From Fragilariopsis cylindrus CCMP1102 (lineage: Eukaryota > Bacillariophyta > Bacillariophyceae > Bacillariales > Bacillariaceae), in the NCBI GenBank assembly GCA_900095095.1, contig FMBT01000294.1:620001-684000 (forward strand): a stretch of 64,000 nt of DNA, given 5' to 3'. The position numbers were made by a program, and so were the translations under genes. The stretch's first letter is position 1. Every line of letters begins with the position of its first letter. The notes beneath the pieces were generated by a model. The model had not been told where the DNA came from. It did not search any database and saw only the letters and a program-made list of their open reading frames with translations. Below, piece by piece: positions 10,533 through 21,449 of this stretch.

Positions 10533-13500
10533 TCAGATATCAACCATTGATGAATCCATCTCGTTTTCTAGCCGACGTATATGCATTGATGCATCCCGAT
10601 CGTTACTTTTGGACCAGGCTAAAATTACACCATTGAAATGAGCTCTCGTTAATTTCCAGTTGGAGTTATTGCCACTGCAACATAGTTTCTTGGCTTCTTC
10701 TAAGTGCCATTGTGCTCTAAGCGGGGCGTTCTTCCGTCGACTATGCGCCCAGGCATAAATCAAATGTAAATGTGAGATAGGGTCTACAAAAATTTCTTTG
10801 TCATGTTCCTGTTGCACTCGCCGTAAGAAAGCCTCAGCCCGTTCTGCAGCACCCCCTTCGAAACTCTTCGAAAATGCTCGTAGAACACAATTGAACGTCG
10901 CTGTATCTGGTAAGACACTGACATCTTCTTGTCGAATCATTTGCCAGAAAATTTCTTCTGCCCGAAAAGCTGCGTCATTTCTTGAACTATTCCCCCACGC
11001 AACCAATAGTTGTGAGTACATATTGACCGTCAGTTTTATTTCTCGAGTACTCTCTCCATGACTGGAGATATTTTCTAGTTCCTTTAGAAGGTTGTGTGCA
11101 TTCTCCGCAGCATCCGAATCGCTACTTCTGGCATATCCTCTAAGTATTATCAGGTATGATTTCGAATCCGGTCGTACATGTCGTTTCGATTTTTCAAGCA
11201 ATTCATGGGCTTCCTCGACTCTATCATGATTACAAAAAGTCGACAACAAAGCATTTAAGCTGATTGCGTTGGGGGCTACATTGTTTTTTCCAGAAATACC
11301 CCCTCGGCGCATCTGGCAAAACAGTGCCCACGCCCGATCGGGTGCAGTCGCATCCTTGCTTTGAGACCACGCACTAATAACAGCGTTATATATGATAACA
11401 CATGGTTTCAATCTGGAGTGACCGCCATCGTGTAAAGAAGAAAATTCTTCCATTCTTCGAAGAAGCAGTTCTGCTTTTTCTGCTCCACTTAATCCACCTT
11501 GATTATATGATGACGATGACGATGACGATGACGATGATGATGCTTTTTTATTCGGTGTGGATAATGATTTTGTTCTACCCCATGCTCGAATAGCCATGAG
11601 GTAACACACTTTGGGTGGTGGAAGAGAGATAGCACCTTCTAAATACATCGTCTCAAGCTCATCAAGAAAAAATTGTACCTTAACACCCGGATCAAGGCCA
11701 GTGTTGCTATACGCTTCCATGACCGTAGCAAAAGTTTCTGATGTCGGCTCGCACCCATGTAGTTTCATTTGTTCCAACAAAATTCCTGCCCGTTCTGCGG
11801 CTTTTTGTGGATCGCAACGTTGACGATTATTACTGGCTCGTCGTCTTCCAACACCACAACTCTTCGCCCAAGCGTTGATTGCCGAATTGAAGGAAATTGC
11901 ATTAGGCCGCAATATATGTTTGTCGTCATTAGTATGATTGTTAGTGCTATTTTCATTTCCATTACTATTTTGTATTAATCGCCATAATAGTTTTTCCGCT
12001 CTTTCAGGAAATCCTTGTTTGCCCCAAGCATCAATACATATATTGAAACATATTACATCAACTAAATGAGGATAACTGCTAATCATTTGCATTAATATGA
12101 CTTCTGCTCTATCTGCCGCTAACGGTCGATTTGACGTATCGACTTTCGATGTTGTTGTCGTTGTCGCGTTGTTATTGATATTGTTATTGTTATGGTTATT
12201 ACTAATAGTAGTAGTACTTGTAATGGTATTAGCCCAAACGTGGAGGAGAGAAATAAAACATGCGGTATTGGGGGATAAATGGTTATTTGTTGTGGTCATT
12301 GATGTTGATGTTGATGTAGTCATATCTTGAAATATTTGTTCGACCAATACTGGTGCCCGTTCGGGATGATAAGTCCCGAATTTAGCTAATGTATGTAAAC
12401 AAACATTGTAAAACTGTAAATCGAGTGTTGCTGCTGATTCCTTACGACATCGTTTATAAAGAGAAAGTACGTCATCACATGCTGTGAATGATTTAGGATA
12501 TAATGATAAAACATTCATACACATTGAGTATGTCTTCTGATTCGGACGTAAGTCTTTGTCATTCAGTAAAATACTTGTGTCACGAAATAGATCCAACAAT
12601 CTCATCGATTCCAATGTTGGATTGATAGTACTTGTAGCAGTAGTACTTCTTCTTCTTCTTCTTGTTATTTTACTATTATTACTATTATTATTATCACTAT
12701 TTCTGATTATATTATTATTACTATTCATCGTCGATGATGATATTGGTAAAGGTACTTTTCTCAAAGAATCTAAACATCGATTTAACATTTCAACCATTTC
12801 TCGAGAAGTAAAAAAAGAATTTGCATTATTAATATTGACACTTTTATTCATAGTAGTATCAACGTTTTTAATGTTTTTGTTTAAATTACCCCTCTTTATT
12901 CTTGACTGATGGAAGATTCTTGGATGATGATTATGTTGTTGCTGTATGTCATTTTTAATACTGGTAGTAGTACTGCTACTACTATCATTAGCATTAGCAT
13001 TTGCTATATGCTCTCGTATAAAACGACGAACAATTTTTGTCTGTTGGATGGCACGTTCTTCTTCGATTGTTGTTGATAATAATGAGGATGATGATGATGA
13101 TGACGATGATGACGATGATGACGATGTTGATGATGATGATGATGATGATGTAATACCGGACCATTCTCGCATAAGAAAACGACCCATCGATACATCTTGA
13201 CGAGTCCAAGAATTGACTGGAATTTGAAGCCATTTCTTTGTTTTATGACGCAAATTACCGTAATACTCTCCTGATGATGATGTTGTTGTTGATGGTGACA
13301 GCACAGAAACCTTTGTACTTCTGCTATCCGATGTAGTACTAGTTGCTGTTGTTGTGATTGCTCTACTAGCAGTAATAGTAGTGGAAGTAATTCGTCCAAT
13401 TGGTATCTTCGTCACATAATAATTTCCTGTTGCAAGAATATTGCGATGATGACGCGAGAGATACGATGCCAGAGACGAAAGCGATGCCGATGAAGAAAAA

Positions 13501-13631
13501 GTAGACAAAGACGACGACGACGATGACGACGATGACGCCACCACATGCAAGAAGCGACGATAACAATTAAACGTCGTCGTTGCACTTCTCTTCCCGATGA
13601 TTACCGGTCGTAATAGATAACGACTGACCAT
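10533..13631 (-). CDS. pentatricopeptide repeat (PPR) protein, probably mitochondrial
   Basis: Single-exon protein of 1032 residues. The N-terminus (MVSRYLLRPVIIGKRSATTT) is basic and hydroxylated, as in mitochondrial presequences. Residues 40-330 are mainly Ser, Thr and Asn runs. From about residue 360 to the end, some twelve degenerate 35-residue helical pairs repeat with the pattern F-N-x-x-I-x-A-W-x-K (for example DVICFNICIDAWGKQG, NAISFNSAINAWAKS, VIIYNAVISAWSQS, TATFNCVLRAFSKS). The Ala-Trp in most repeats is typical of diatom PPR and TPR-like proteins. PPR proteins bind organelle RNA and guide its processing, stability or translation. The RNA target is unknown. It shares a divergent spacer with the plastid sigma factor gene, so two organelle gene-expression factors lie head to head. 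Confidence 0.9.
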   Translation of the reverse strand: MVSRYLLRPVIIGKRSATTTFNCYRRFLHVVASSSSSSSSSLSTFSSSASLSSLASYLSRHHRNILATGNYYVTKIPIGRITSTTITASRAITTTATSTTSDSRSTKVSVLSPSTTTSSSGEYYGNLRHKTKKWLQIPVNSWTRQDVSMGRFLMREWSGITSSSSSSSTSSSSSSSSSSSSSSLLSTTIEEERAIQQTKIVRRFIREHIANANANDSSSSTTTSIKNDIQQQHNHHPRIFHQSRIKRGNLNKNIKNVDTTMNKSVNINNANSFFTSREMVEMLNRCLDSLRKVPLPISSSTMNSNNNIIRNSDNNNSNNSKITRRRRRSTTATSTINPTLESMRLLDLFRDTSILLNDKDLRPNQKTYSMCMNVLSLYPKSFTACDDVLSLYKRCRKESAATLDLQFYNVCLHTLAKFGTYHPERAPVLVEQIFQDMTTSTSTSMTTTNNHLSPNTACFISLLHVWANTITSTTTISNNHNNNNINNNATTTTTSKVDTSNRPLAADRAEVILMQMISSYPHLVDVICFNICIDAWGKQGFPERAEKLLWRLIQNSNGNENSTNNHTNDDKHILRPNAISFNSAINAWAKSCGVGRRRASNNRQRCDPQKAAERAGILLEQMKLHGCEPTSETFATVMEAYSNTGLDPGVKVQFFLDELETMYLEGAISLPPPKVCYLMAIRAWGRTKSLSTPNKKASSSSSSSSSSSYNQGGLSGAEKAELLLRRMEEFSSLHDGGHSRLKPCVIIYNAVISAWSQSKDATAPDRAWALFCQMRRGGISGKNNVAPNAISLNALLSTFCNHDRVEEAHELLEKSKRHVRPDSKSYLIILRGYARSSDSDAAENAHNLLKELENISSHGESTREIKLTVNMYSQLLVAWGNSSRNDAAFRAEEIFWQMIRQEDVSVLPDTATFNCVLRAFSKSFEGGAAERAEAFLRRVQQEHDKEIFVDPISHLHLIYAWAHSRRKNAPLRAQWHLEEAKKLCCSGNNSNWKLTRAHFNGVILAWSKSNDRDASMHIRRLENEMDSSMVDI

Positions 13632-14469
13632 ATGCAGGCCTCATCTATTCATTACTACTTATAATACTTATATCTTATTGGATTTTTATTGTACCGTACA
13701 ATGTATCACTATTTGCCTATTACATCGTCATGCATCAGTTTTAGAAATAATGTTAGGCAGTTTACTTCCTCCGTGCAACGCTTATATTGACCGCGCGCTA
13801 TCAGGTGAAAATTATTGCGCGTTATTAACACGGAAGCGCACCTTTTGCGGGAAAAGATGCCGAAGAAAAGAATAATAATGATGGGACGATACTCAATACA
13901 ACAAATAAAGGAGGGGAGTGAATAGAACGTGACCCCTAAAAGTCTACATACATCCCCTTTTGATTTTATTAACCTTATCTTTACAGTAAGTAACCTTACA
14001 CGTCAGCATCATCGTCAGTATCGGCTGTAGGACCTACAGTATTACGTACTAATACATTATCGTACGTACTTTGTGTTGTTGTAGAAACAAAGAATACAGT
14101 TCTTTTAGTCAGCCTAATTGTGGCAAAGAAGAATGAACCACATCAAGGAAAAAAGTCACAATCATCGTCATGGTGTTCTCTTGGATGACAATGGCTGAGC
14201 AGAGTTTGAGTTTGAGTGAGTGAGTCGCGAAGAGAGCTCTACATACAACAATAGACGAAGTCGCATCATTATCGAATCATCCACACCATTAGTGACGCTA
14301 CCGGCAAACACACATTCATCTCTTCCGTTATACAGTAAACATTCACTCTGTACTTCATAACTCGTACGGTATTTTGTTTTGTATACAGTTATCACATAAA
14401 TCATATATTTTATTCCATACGCTGTCAAGTCTATTCGTTACGTTACATTACATCACAACACAATCAATT
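13632..14469. promoter_or_regulatory. 838-base divergent spacer between PPR and sigma-factor genes
   Basis: Nothing coding is convincing. It must hold both promoters and the 5' leaders. The frame of the sigma factor is open upstream to 14374, but without an ATG before 14470. Confidence 0.4.
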
Positions 14470-16146
14470 ATGATGCAAAAAATATCTTCATCGACCACTG
14501 GCGATGTCAGAACGGGGGATACAAGTAGGAAACGTCGTCGAGGACAATGTTTGATGGGATTGGTATGTGTTTCTCTCCTTGCCCCAACAAATGGTTTTGT
14601 GAACCTTCTTCATCCTAGTAGACAACAACATCAACAACAATTACAGCAACCATCACAATCACTATCACAGTCCGCCTTGTCCGTGGTATCTTCGTCGTCG
14701 TCATCGTATTCTTCATCATTAGAACTTGAAGGAGGAGACCGAACAACAACAATAAGAAAATCACAATTTGTTCGTCTTACACCGGAAGAAGAAACAGAAT
14801 TATTACGTCGTGCCGTTGAATATCGACGTTTGAATGAATTAGAAAAGGATATTGCATTGATGCAAAAGAAGTTGATTATACCTGGTAGTCATTTACCATT
14901 ATTATGTGTCCGTGCAAAAGCTGCGGGGTACGGTGAAAATCTTGACGAATATGAAGATGCTCAGTACGAAGGACAAATTGCACGTGATCGATTAGTAACA
15001 CATAATATGGGCCTTGTTCATTATTGTGTCAATCAAATTATTGGTAAAGATCATACAGTCAATAATAATAAAAATACTAATATAAAGAATATGAAGAAAA
15101 ATAATCATAAAGGTTTACCATTGAATTCATTATCACGTGAAGATCTTATTCAAGAGGGTGCTATTGGTTTAGCACGAGCTGTTGATAAATGGAATCCAGA
15201 TATTGGTGGTAAATTTTCTACATATGCCGTGTATTGGGTCCGTGCTGCAATATTACGATGTATCGCGGAACGGGATGATTTACTTCGTGTTCCTAATCAT
15301 GTTACGTTAGCTGTCCAAAAAATTAATAAGGCAGCCAAACGATTAGGGTGGGTATTACAAGAATCAGGTGGGATCCTTGTTATGGACGATGATGATAATT
15401 CAAAACATACTGGGAATACTGAATCATGGAAGGTTGCTAATTATGCTAAGAGATTGGCAGAAGAAGCAGGACTATCAGAACGTAATTTCGAAGAAGCAAT
15501 GACGGTACGAAGACGACGATATGCTGGTGGATACGTCGCCTTTGAATCATGGATGCAAAAAACGTCATCGACTGGTGGACGAAATCAACAAGGACAGATA
15601 CAACAAAATCATCATCATCATAACAGTGACGAAAATGAAGACCATGATCGGCAAAGGCTTGAATCATCTGAAAAAACTGAAGAATTACGATCAGTCCTAT
15701 CAAAACATTTGCAACCGAAAGAAATGGAAGCCTTATCATGGAGATACGGATTGATGCAAGAAGAAGTTGAGCTTATCAACAATAAGAAAGAAGGTGAAAC
15801 AATATCAGATAGAGCTCATCGTCAACTTTTTGAGATGGAAGATCAATTGTTTGGATCATCTCAAGAAGTTATGGCGACGGCATCTTCGACGATGGCGGTA
15901 GAACAAGCACCATCAACTAACGCGGTAAAAAATGCGAGGAAAATGAGGACAGCAACAACAAAGTCCACAAGCACACCAACGCTACTTCCAGCGAAAGGAA
16001 GATTCGGTGAAGCTATGTCATTTACTGAAGTTGGAAACAAGATGCAAGTTTCTGCAGAACATACACGCAGATTATGTCACAAGGCATTGAGTAAACTTCA
16101 ACAAGCTGCCGAAGATGGAACATTAGAGCCAGCCCTTTTGTGCTGA
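14470..16146 (+). CDS. plastid RNA polymerase sigma-70 factor
   Basis: The start is the ATG at 14470, giving 558 residues. Residues 24-38 are a hydrophobic signal segment ending in PTNGF, the signal-peptide plus Phe pattern of import into complex plastids. Gln- and Ser-rich linkers follow. Sigma region 2 is clear: RLVTHNMGLVHYCVNQIIG near residue 173, then SREDLIQEGAIGLARAVDKW near 221, then FSTYAVYWVRAAILRCIAER with the aromatic Tyr/Trp cluster that melts the -10 element. RVPNHV leads into region 3. Region 4 near residues 515-545 reads MSFTEVGNKMQVSAEHTRR, the helix-turn-helix that contacts the -35 element. Low-complexity Asn and His inserts break regions 2 and 3. It would guide the plastid-encoded RNA polymerase. 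A head-to-head PPR gene shares the promoter region. Confidence 0.93.
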   Translation: MMQKISSSTTGDVRTGDTSRKRRRGQCLMGLVCVSLLAPTNGFVNLLHPSRQQHQQQLQQPSQSLSQSALSVVSSSSSSYSSSLELEGGDRTTTIRKSQFVRLTPEEETELLRRAVEYRRLNELEKDIALMQKKLIIPGSHLPLLCVRAKAAGYGENLDEYEDAQYEGQIARDRLVTHNMGLVHYCVNQIIGKDHTVNNNKNTNIKNMKKNNHKGLPLNSLSREDLIQEGAIGLARAVDKWNPDIGGKFSTYAVYWVRAAILRCIAERDDLLRVPNHVTLAVQKINKAAKRLGWVLQESGGILVMDDDDNSKHTGNTESWKVANYAKRLAEEAGLSERNFEEAMTVRRRRYAGGYVAFESWMQKTSSTGGRNQQGQIQQNHHHHNSDENEDHDRQRLESSEKTEELRSVLSKHLQPKEMEALSWRYGLMQEEVELINNKKEGETISDRAHRQLFEMEDQLFGSSQEVMATASSTMAVEQAPSTNAVKNARKMRTATTKSTSTPTLLPAKGRFGEAMSFTEVGNKMQVSAEHTRRLCHKALSKLQQAAEDGTLEPALLC

Positions 16147-16521
16147 TTTTACTTATTACTCATAACGTTGTTCCAACAACAACAAAAAGATAACATATAG
16201 ATACCATAGACACCACTATTATTAATATACTAATAGTAGAACTAAAATTTTAAAGTAAACCACTTTGTACATTATTTTATTAATTCTGATAGAGTTAAGT
16301 ATAACTATCATTTTATTAGCAATAGAAACAACTTCTTTTCGTTACTTGAACTTCAACCTGTTTGAAATATGAGGAGTATTCAAAAGTTTTCATTTTACCT
16401 CGAAACTAGAGGAGAAATTCATGACTGTGACCAATGCGATGAAACTCAATTCTTTGCACATTGTGAAATTATATGTCGTATTCTCTATTAGAAGTACCAG
16501 TATTCTATGAATGCGATCTTA
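16147..16521. other. convergent 3' spacer
   Basis: AT-rich sequence between two convergent genes, holding both 3' ends. No other feature was recognised. Confidence 0.5.
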
Positions 16522-16945
16522 TCATGAGGAAGAAAATAAGGGGGATATAGAATCGATGAATTCCTCTTGTGATCGCGCTTTTCTTGAGTACAAGGCGGTA
16601 GCGGTCGGTCTAGGCTCTGATGTTGTAGAGGGACGAAGCTTTTCTTCGTGTTGTGACAATATCAATGACGACTTTCTATGTTGCTGGTTTGCTGTATTTT
16701 TGATATTCGCTGACGAATCACCATCACAGCCGCCGGTAGACGATGTTTCAGCTGTAGTAATGCCTTCTTCTATAAGTGACATAGCTACCAATCGAGCCAC
16801 ACCTCGGCTGGTACCCTCGGCACTATCCTCATCAAGAACAACATGAAGACCACTGCAATCAGCAATCATTTGTCTCCAAATTTCGTTCATTTCCATCGCC
16901 TTGCCACTGGCCACCAGAACGGGTTGTAACGACGTGGTACCTGCA

Positions 16946-16976
<31 letters not shown>

Positions 16977-18595
16977 CATCGGCAATCGCTGTCTTATCAA
17001 TGACGAGGAGGAGCAAATCTAGAATCGCTTTAAGCCTGAGAGAGACACCTTCTAAACAGCTCTTGAAAAAGATAGCCGGGGTCGTTTCGCGAGTCAAACC
17101 AAAAACGGCACCCGTTGCACCATCTCTAAAGCCCGTACTCCGTTCGCCGCTCAAAAATGGTACCATTCGTAGATCTTTGTCCTTCCGAGGACGATCTTTT
17201 TCTCCCTGCTGTTGCAGTAGCAGTTGCTGCTCAGCTGCTATTAGATCCCTTGTTTCGTCGAGACATTTATCAAAAGATGCCTTGTCCCTGTCAAGATTTA
17301 AAAACCGTGATGCCCATTCTACGACTGACCCGCCATCGGTCAAAGCTCCACCAACTAATACGTGTCTCCGATCGATGCGATAGCAAAATAGACCACGACA
17401 TTCTGGAATCTGAAAGAATGTAGAATTATTGGATAATGATGTAGAAGCTAACGAACCAGAAAATCCATCATTTGTTGTTGTTGTTGCTGTTGGTGTTGAT
17501 GTTACTATTGATGTTGCTGCTATTGTTGGTGATGAGTGGAGTGTCGTCGCGTCGTGTCGGATACACGTTCGAGCAGCTGCTGATGTTCCGATAGTTACTG
17601 CAATCCGTGATGACGTTGTACATTTGCTCCCGATATTGGCACATGCTCCATCACCAATTCCCAAGAAAAACTTCGTTTCACGTAATTCAACGAATCGTGT
17701 CCAGTATGGATTTTTTACGAGCATAACATCATCATCATCATCATCAACGTCATCTTTGCCATTGTTGCTGTTAACGTTACTATTACTATTACTATCATCA
17801 TAAGTATTATTATTACTAGTATTATTAGTAATAATATGTTCTTGAATTCCGTATACGTATTCAGAAAAGTCTGCTAGTTCCGGTAGTGTCTCTCTACATT
17901 TGGATGGTAACAACTGTAGTGCTGATTCATCGTATACACAATCACGTACATTCAATAATCCTGTCCAAGATGCTTCCGAGTACGAGATTGGTAGATGTTT
18001 TTGTCGACCACTCCATCGTGATAAACAATATCCCGCAATACTTTGCCATCGGTAACCATGACTATGATGTTGTTGTTGTTGTTGTTGTTGTTTTGACGTG
18101 CTGTCGCCGTTGCTGTCATCTCTACTATTTACATTGTTGGAGTTCTTTTTATTGTTGTAAAGAACACGCAATTGTGGAAGTGCGTATGCGGAATGAAGAG
18201 GCGCACCAGTTGCTTCGTATAATCGATCTAATTCGTCGGGACCAAGTTGTTGTCGTATACGTTGACATTCTCTATTGACCTCTGGTGCATTACATGCATA
18301 ACTTATACTAGCAGCTGGAGTAATAGTAGTAGTATGATTCGTCATCTTCGTCGTCGTTGTTGTTGTTGTGTTTGTATCAGTTGTAATATCGTCTGTTTTT
18401 ACAACATAAATGTTATCGTTATTATTATTATTATTATTATTATTGTTATTGTTATTATTGCCGTTGTTATTGTTATCATCACAACAACCAGTAGTAAAGT
18501 CCTCATCGAATGTAACAAGACTTCCATCGTCATTAACAGCAATTAAATTCATAACAAAAGTTGAAAATCCAACTGCTTCTATCCGAAATCCCTGT

Positions 18596-18629
<34 letters not shown>

Positions 18630-19089
18630 CATCATTATCAATTTTTCTTGTTGATCGTAATTTTGATAAGACCTCGTCGATGGTACGGTCGATAGCATCC
18701 AGTAAGCCATTCGTTTGGATAATACCAGTAGTTGGTTCAATGGCAGGTCCTGAGATCGATGATGAACAGTTAGGAATAGCCACCACGTCAACAATTTCAT
18801 TATTGTTGTTGCTGTTATTGTTATTGTTATTGTTGTTATTATTATTATTATTATTATTATCATTTATTCTCGTTAACGACGATGATGAGTAACGATACGC
18901 GGTGGTACGGACACTGCTGCTTCCTACGTCAATTGCCAGAATGACATTTGTGTTATTGTCGTCGTCGTCATCATCATCGTCGTGAACGACATAATCATCA
19001 TCGTTGCCACTGATATTGTTGTTGAAATCATTGATTTTCTCGGTAGTGTCGTCGTGGTCGAGGCCGTCACCATCCCCGTCCCGTTTCAT
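16522..19089 (-). CDS. FGGY-family carbohydrate kinase with large low-complexity inserts
   Basis: Single-exon protein of 855 residues, against about 500 for usual members. FGGY kinases phosphorylate sugars or polyols with ATP. Residues 50-63 read ILAIDVGSSSVRTTAYRY, the phosphate-1 motif of the actin-like fold. The middle has GYCLSRWSG, then SYSEASWTGLLNV, as in gluconokinase and xylulokinase relatives. The C-terminal domain shows IAVTIGTSAAART (phosphate-2), VGGALTDGGSVVEWASRFL, PFLSGERSTGFRDGATGAVF and VLVASGKAMEMNEIWRQMI (adenosine motif), then ADCSGLHVV. The family layout resembles bacterial gluconokinase-like GntK/XylB proteins, but the substrate cannot be read off. Extra length comes from Asn, Asp, Gln and Thr runs coded by trinucleotide repeats at the N-terminus and between motifs. 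There is no clear targeting signal; it is probably cytosolic. Confidence 0.9.
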
Positions 19090-19332
19090 ATTTCATCGAG
19101 TTCTGTTTTCTATTATATTCCCATCTATTCATTTGTTTGGCAAATTTAATAGGAGCTAGTAACAAGATTGTATATTCTATTGTTGAATTGTTGAACGTTT
19201 TTCTCTGATTGCTCTGATTTTGTCAATGGATCTCTTCTTTCTCTCTTGACACCTTTAAAACTTCATTTTTCGCACATTAAAATGCAGTATCAATAGCATT
19301 ATTTTCGCATATTGTGTTAACAGCAATTAACA

Positions 19333-19414
19333 GCATCTTTGCCCGAGTTGGTCTAAGGGGCTCGACTCAAGTTCGAGTATTTTCGAATGCGTGGGTTCGA
19401 ATCCCACAGGATGC
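19333..19414 (+). tRNA. tRNA-Leu (anticodon CAA)
   Basis: The acceptor arms GCATCTT and AGGATGC pair over seven bases with one G-T. The D arm has CCC and GGG stems. The anticodon stem CTCGA/TCGAG encloses the loop CTCAAGT with anticodon CAA. A long variable arm and the T arm GTGGG-TTCGAAT-CCCAC follow. The long variable arm fits leucine. No intron is present. Its 3' end is echoed by the tandem repeat that starts 20 bases later. Confidence 0.93.
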
Positions 19415-19434
19415 AAATCGTTTTGTTCATCATT

Positions 19435-19530
19435 AGGATGCATGACATCCTTTTTTGTTCATCACTAGGATGCATGACATCCTTTTTTGTTCATCACTAG
19501 GATGCATGACATCCTTTTTTGTTCATCATT
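19435..19530. repeat. three 32-bp tandem repeats echoing the tRNA-Leu 3' end
   Basis: Three nearly identical 32-bp units start at 19435, 19467 and 19499. Each begins AGGATGCA, the last acceptor strand of the tRNA just upstream. Each also contains the inverted repeat AGGATG/CATCCT followed by six T, a Pol III terminator-like layout, then TTGTTCATCA. The tRNA end itself plus its trailer (19408-19434) looks like a degenerate first unit. Confidence 0.9.
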
Positions 19531-20353
19531 GTTACCATCGACTTGCATCCATTTTATTCTGGAATTGATTGAGATATCGAAGGGAATATCGATGTTTTAC
19601 CATTATTTTGTGGGGCAAGGGGAGAAATAGATCTTTAATTTTTGATTTTTTCAGTTTTGCATAAGATTATCTAGGTGTTGTTGTTATGCATTTTGAACAC
19701 ATTATGATCTCGTTGATTTTTAATCTTACAATGCATTTCACATTGTCATCAGACACTGTAAAAGTTCATTTTCGCTGTTAGAGAGCAATCCATCTGCTTT
19801 CTTTTTGACGCATAATTGCACCTGTGGTGGAGATGGCAATATCCCGTTCGAGAAGAAGGATGTTGGTTCGAGCTTTCTAGGTGTCTAAGCTTTATTAATT
19901 TTGTCCAAATAACTTGTGCTTTAACACGCAAAAAAAACACCCAGATACCTTACAACCGGAATCCTGTTAATTATGTCTTAATGGATTTGACCATGGTGGC
20001 TCTATATTAACCACTTCCAATGAACAAATAGAAACAAATCCATACTCATTCAAACAAGCACCTCAAATACTACTATTGCTCTCCTTTTCTGGTTCAAAGT
20101 TCTCCTTTTGAAGCCAAACTATCATTTCTTACTAAACTGGGACTGTTGGAAGCAGATTGGTCAAAAATTTCATCAAATCAACAGTAACGGATCTTGTATT
20201 GCTCCAATCCAGGTCCGAGCTGATGTACTCTCTTCTATAGTAATAGTACAATAAATGACATGAAGTGGGAGATTCTAGTTCCATTTTTCCATTAAGAAAG
20301 AAATCAAAGGTGAAGATCGTGTTGCTTCTTTTCAAGACTGAAACAACAACAAG
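19531..20353. other. gene-poor spacer
   Basis: I see no convincing gene. Several short frames start from non-ATG codons only. A stop codon closes the frame directly upstream of the ATG at 20354. Confidence 0.45.
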
Positions 20354-20977
20354 ATGATTTGCCAAGCACCATCCAAGCCTCCTCCTCCTATGTGTAGGGA
20401 TCAACCAATCATTTTACTTGAAGAAGGGAAGCTATGGGAAATTTTACAGGGTGTATGGGGTGAATATAATCGAGCAAAGATTGCTAATATGCATGTCCAT
20501 CATCATCAAATGGCAAATGCAGTGATCAAATGGAAGGGTGGGGATAAGTTTGCTACTGCATCACGGGCTCTTCATTGTGCTGTTCGGACGGTAGTGGTTC
20601 CAATATATAGAGATGGAGAATCAACTGAGCCATGTGGTTTTGAAGTAATCGAATCTTTGAATGAGGTGGGAGGTTTAGACAGTCTTAGATATGACACACC
20701 AGATGTAATGGTAGAATACAAAAGAGATGGAGAACTACTACCAGAACACAATTACAATCCACAAAAACTACTCCCTGATGATATACATACAAACTATTTG
20801 TTCAACAAGGAAGTGTCAATCATCCTAATTATAAATGTTTTACAGGTGGTATTGATGATGAATTTGATCAGATCTGGGAAGAAGATGAGGAGGAGAGGAG
20901 ACAAGAAGCACAATTTGAGGCATGGTATTGGGAATTGGATTAATATAACTACAATACAAACACAACAATACACATGA
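20354..20977 (+). CDS. unrecognised protein, 3' part uncertain
   Basis: A 207-residue frame from an ATG that directly follows an in-frame stop. I do not know the family. The first 150 residues look like real protein: a Pro-rich start, IILLEEGKLWEILQG, a basic helix, then VVVPIYRDGESTEPCGFEVI and DTPDVMVEYKRDGELLPE. After about residue 160 the character changes. From near 20846, just after a TTTTACAG that could be a splice acceptor, an alternative frame encodes an acidic tail (DEFDQIWEEDEEERRQEAQF) ending at 20942. A short intron could join the two, but I found no good donor in the right phase. It may be a host gene or a piece of a mobile element. Confidence 0.4.
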   Translation: MICQAPSKPPPPMCRDQPIILLEEGKLWEILQGVWGEYNRAKIANMHVHHHQMANAVIKWKGGDKFATASRALHCAVRTVVVPIYRDGESTEPCGFEVIESLNEVGGLDSLRYDTPDVMVEYKRDGELLPEHNYNPQKLLPDDIHTNYLFNKEVSIILIINVLQVVLMMNLIRSGKKMRRRGDKKHNLRHGIGNWINITTIQTQQYT

Positions 20978-21449
20978 TAATCTAATATATTACGGGGAGG
21001 AATGGGTGAATCAATCAATCAATCAATGAACGGGTGTTGTGCATAGTTCTGAAAAGATTTGATTTGCTGTTTGCCATCACAACAACAACAACAACAAGCA
21101 ACAAGTACAGTACATACGTATCAATTAATTATCTATAAACACACGCATTAGTACTTATTATTATAGATATTGTATATATGATTCAATCGTAAATAGTTAT
21201 CTTGATTTATCTTGTTGTATTGAGTATCGATCCATCATTATCTTTGTTTTTGATGCTCTTTAACCCTCTATTTTGTAAGTAGATTTTAGGGTTATGCACG
21301 GCTATTATCGCGTGGACAACTTCCGGTGCGCTGAGGAAGTAGTGTTAGTTTTCGATTTTCAATGTTTTCAATCGATTTTCTATTTTATTTCAAGGTATGG
21401 TAGAATAAAAAGAATAAGATTATCGTCAGACACAAGATTGAAGTTGAAA
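20978..21449. other. AT-rich spacer
   Basis: Contains an (ATCA)n tract near 21009-21027 and CAA repeats near 21081-21096. The frame of the next gene stays open upstream to an ATG at 21294, but the signal peptide points to the later start. Confidence 0.4.

Noticed and set aside
12556-13200. Leu/Ile- and Asp-rich plus-strand frames opposite the PPR gene
   Set aside because: They are mirror translations of Asn, Ser and Asp codon runs in the real gene.
16901-18892. several Val- and Leu-rich plus-strand frames opposite the sugar kinase
   Set aside because: They arise from repeats such as GTAGTAG and TTATTA and overlap a well-supported kinase.
19435-19530. the 32-bp repeats considered as a CRISPR array
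   Set aside because: Units are directly adjacent with no unique spacers, and the genome is eukaryotic.
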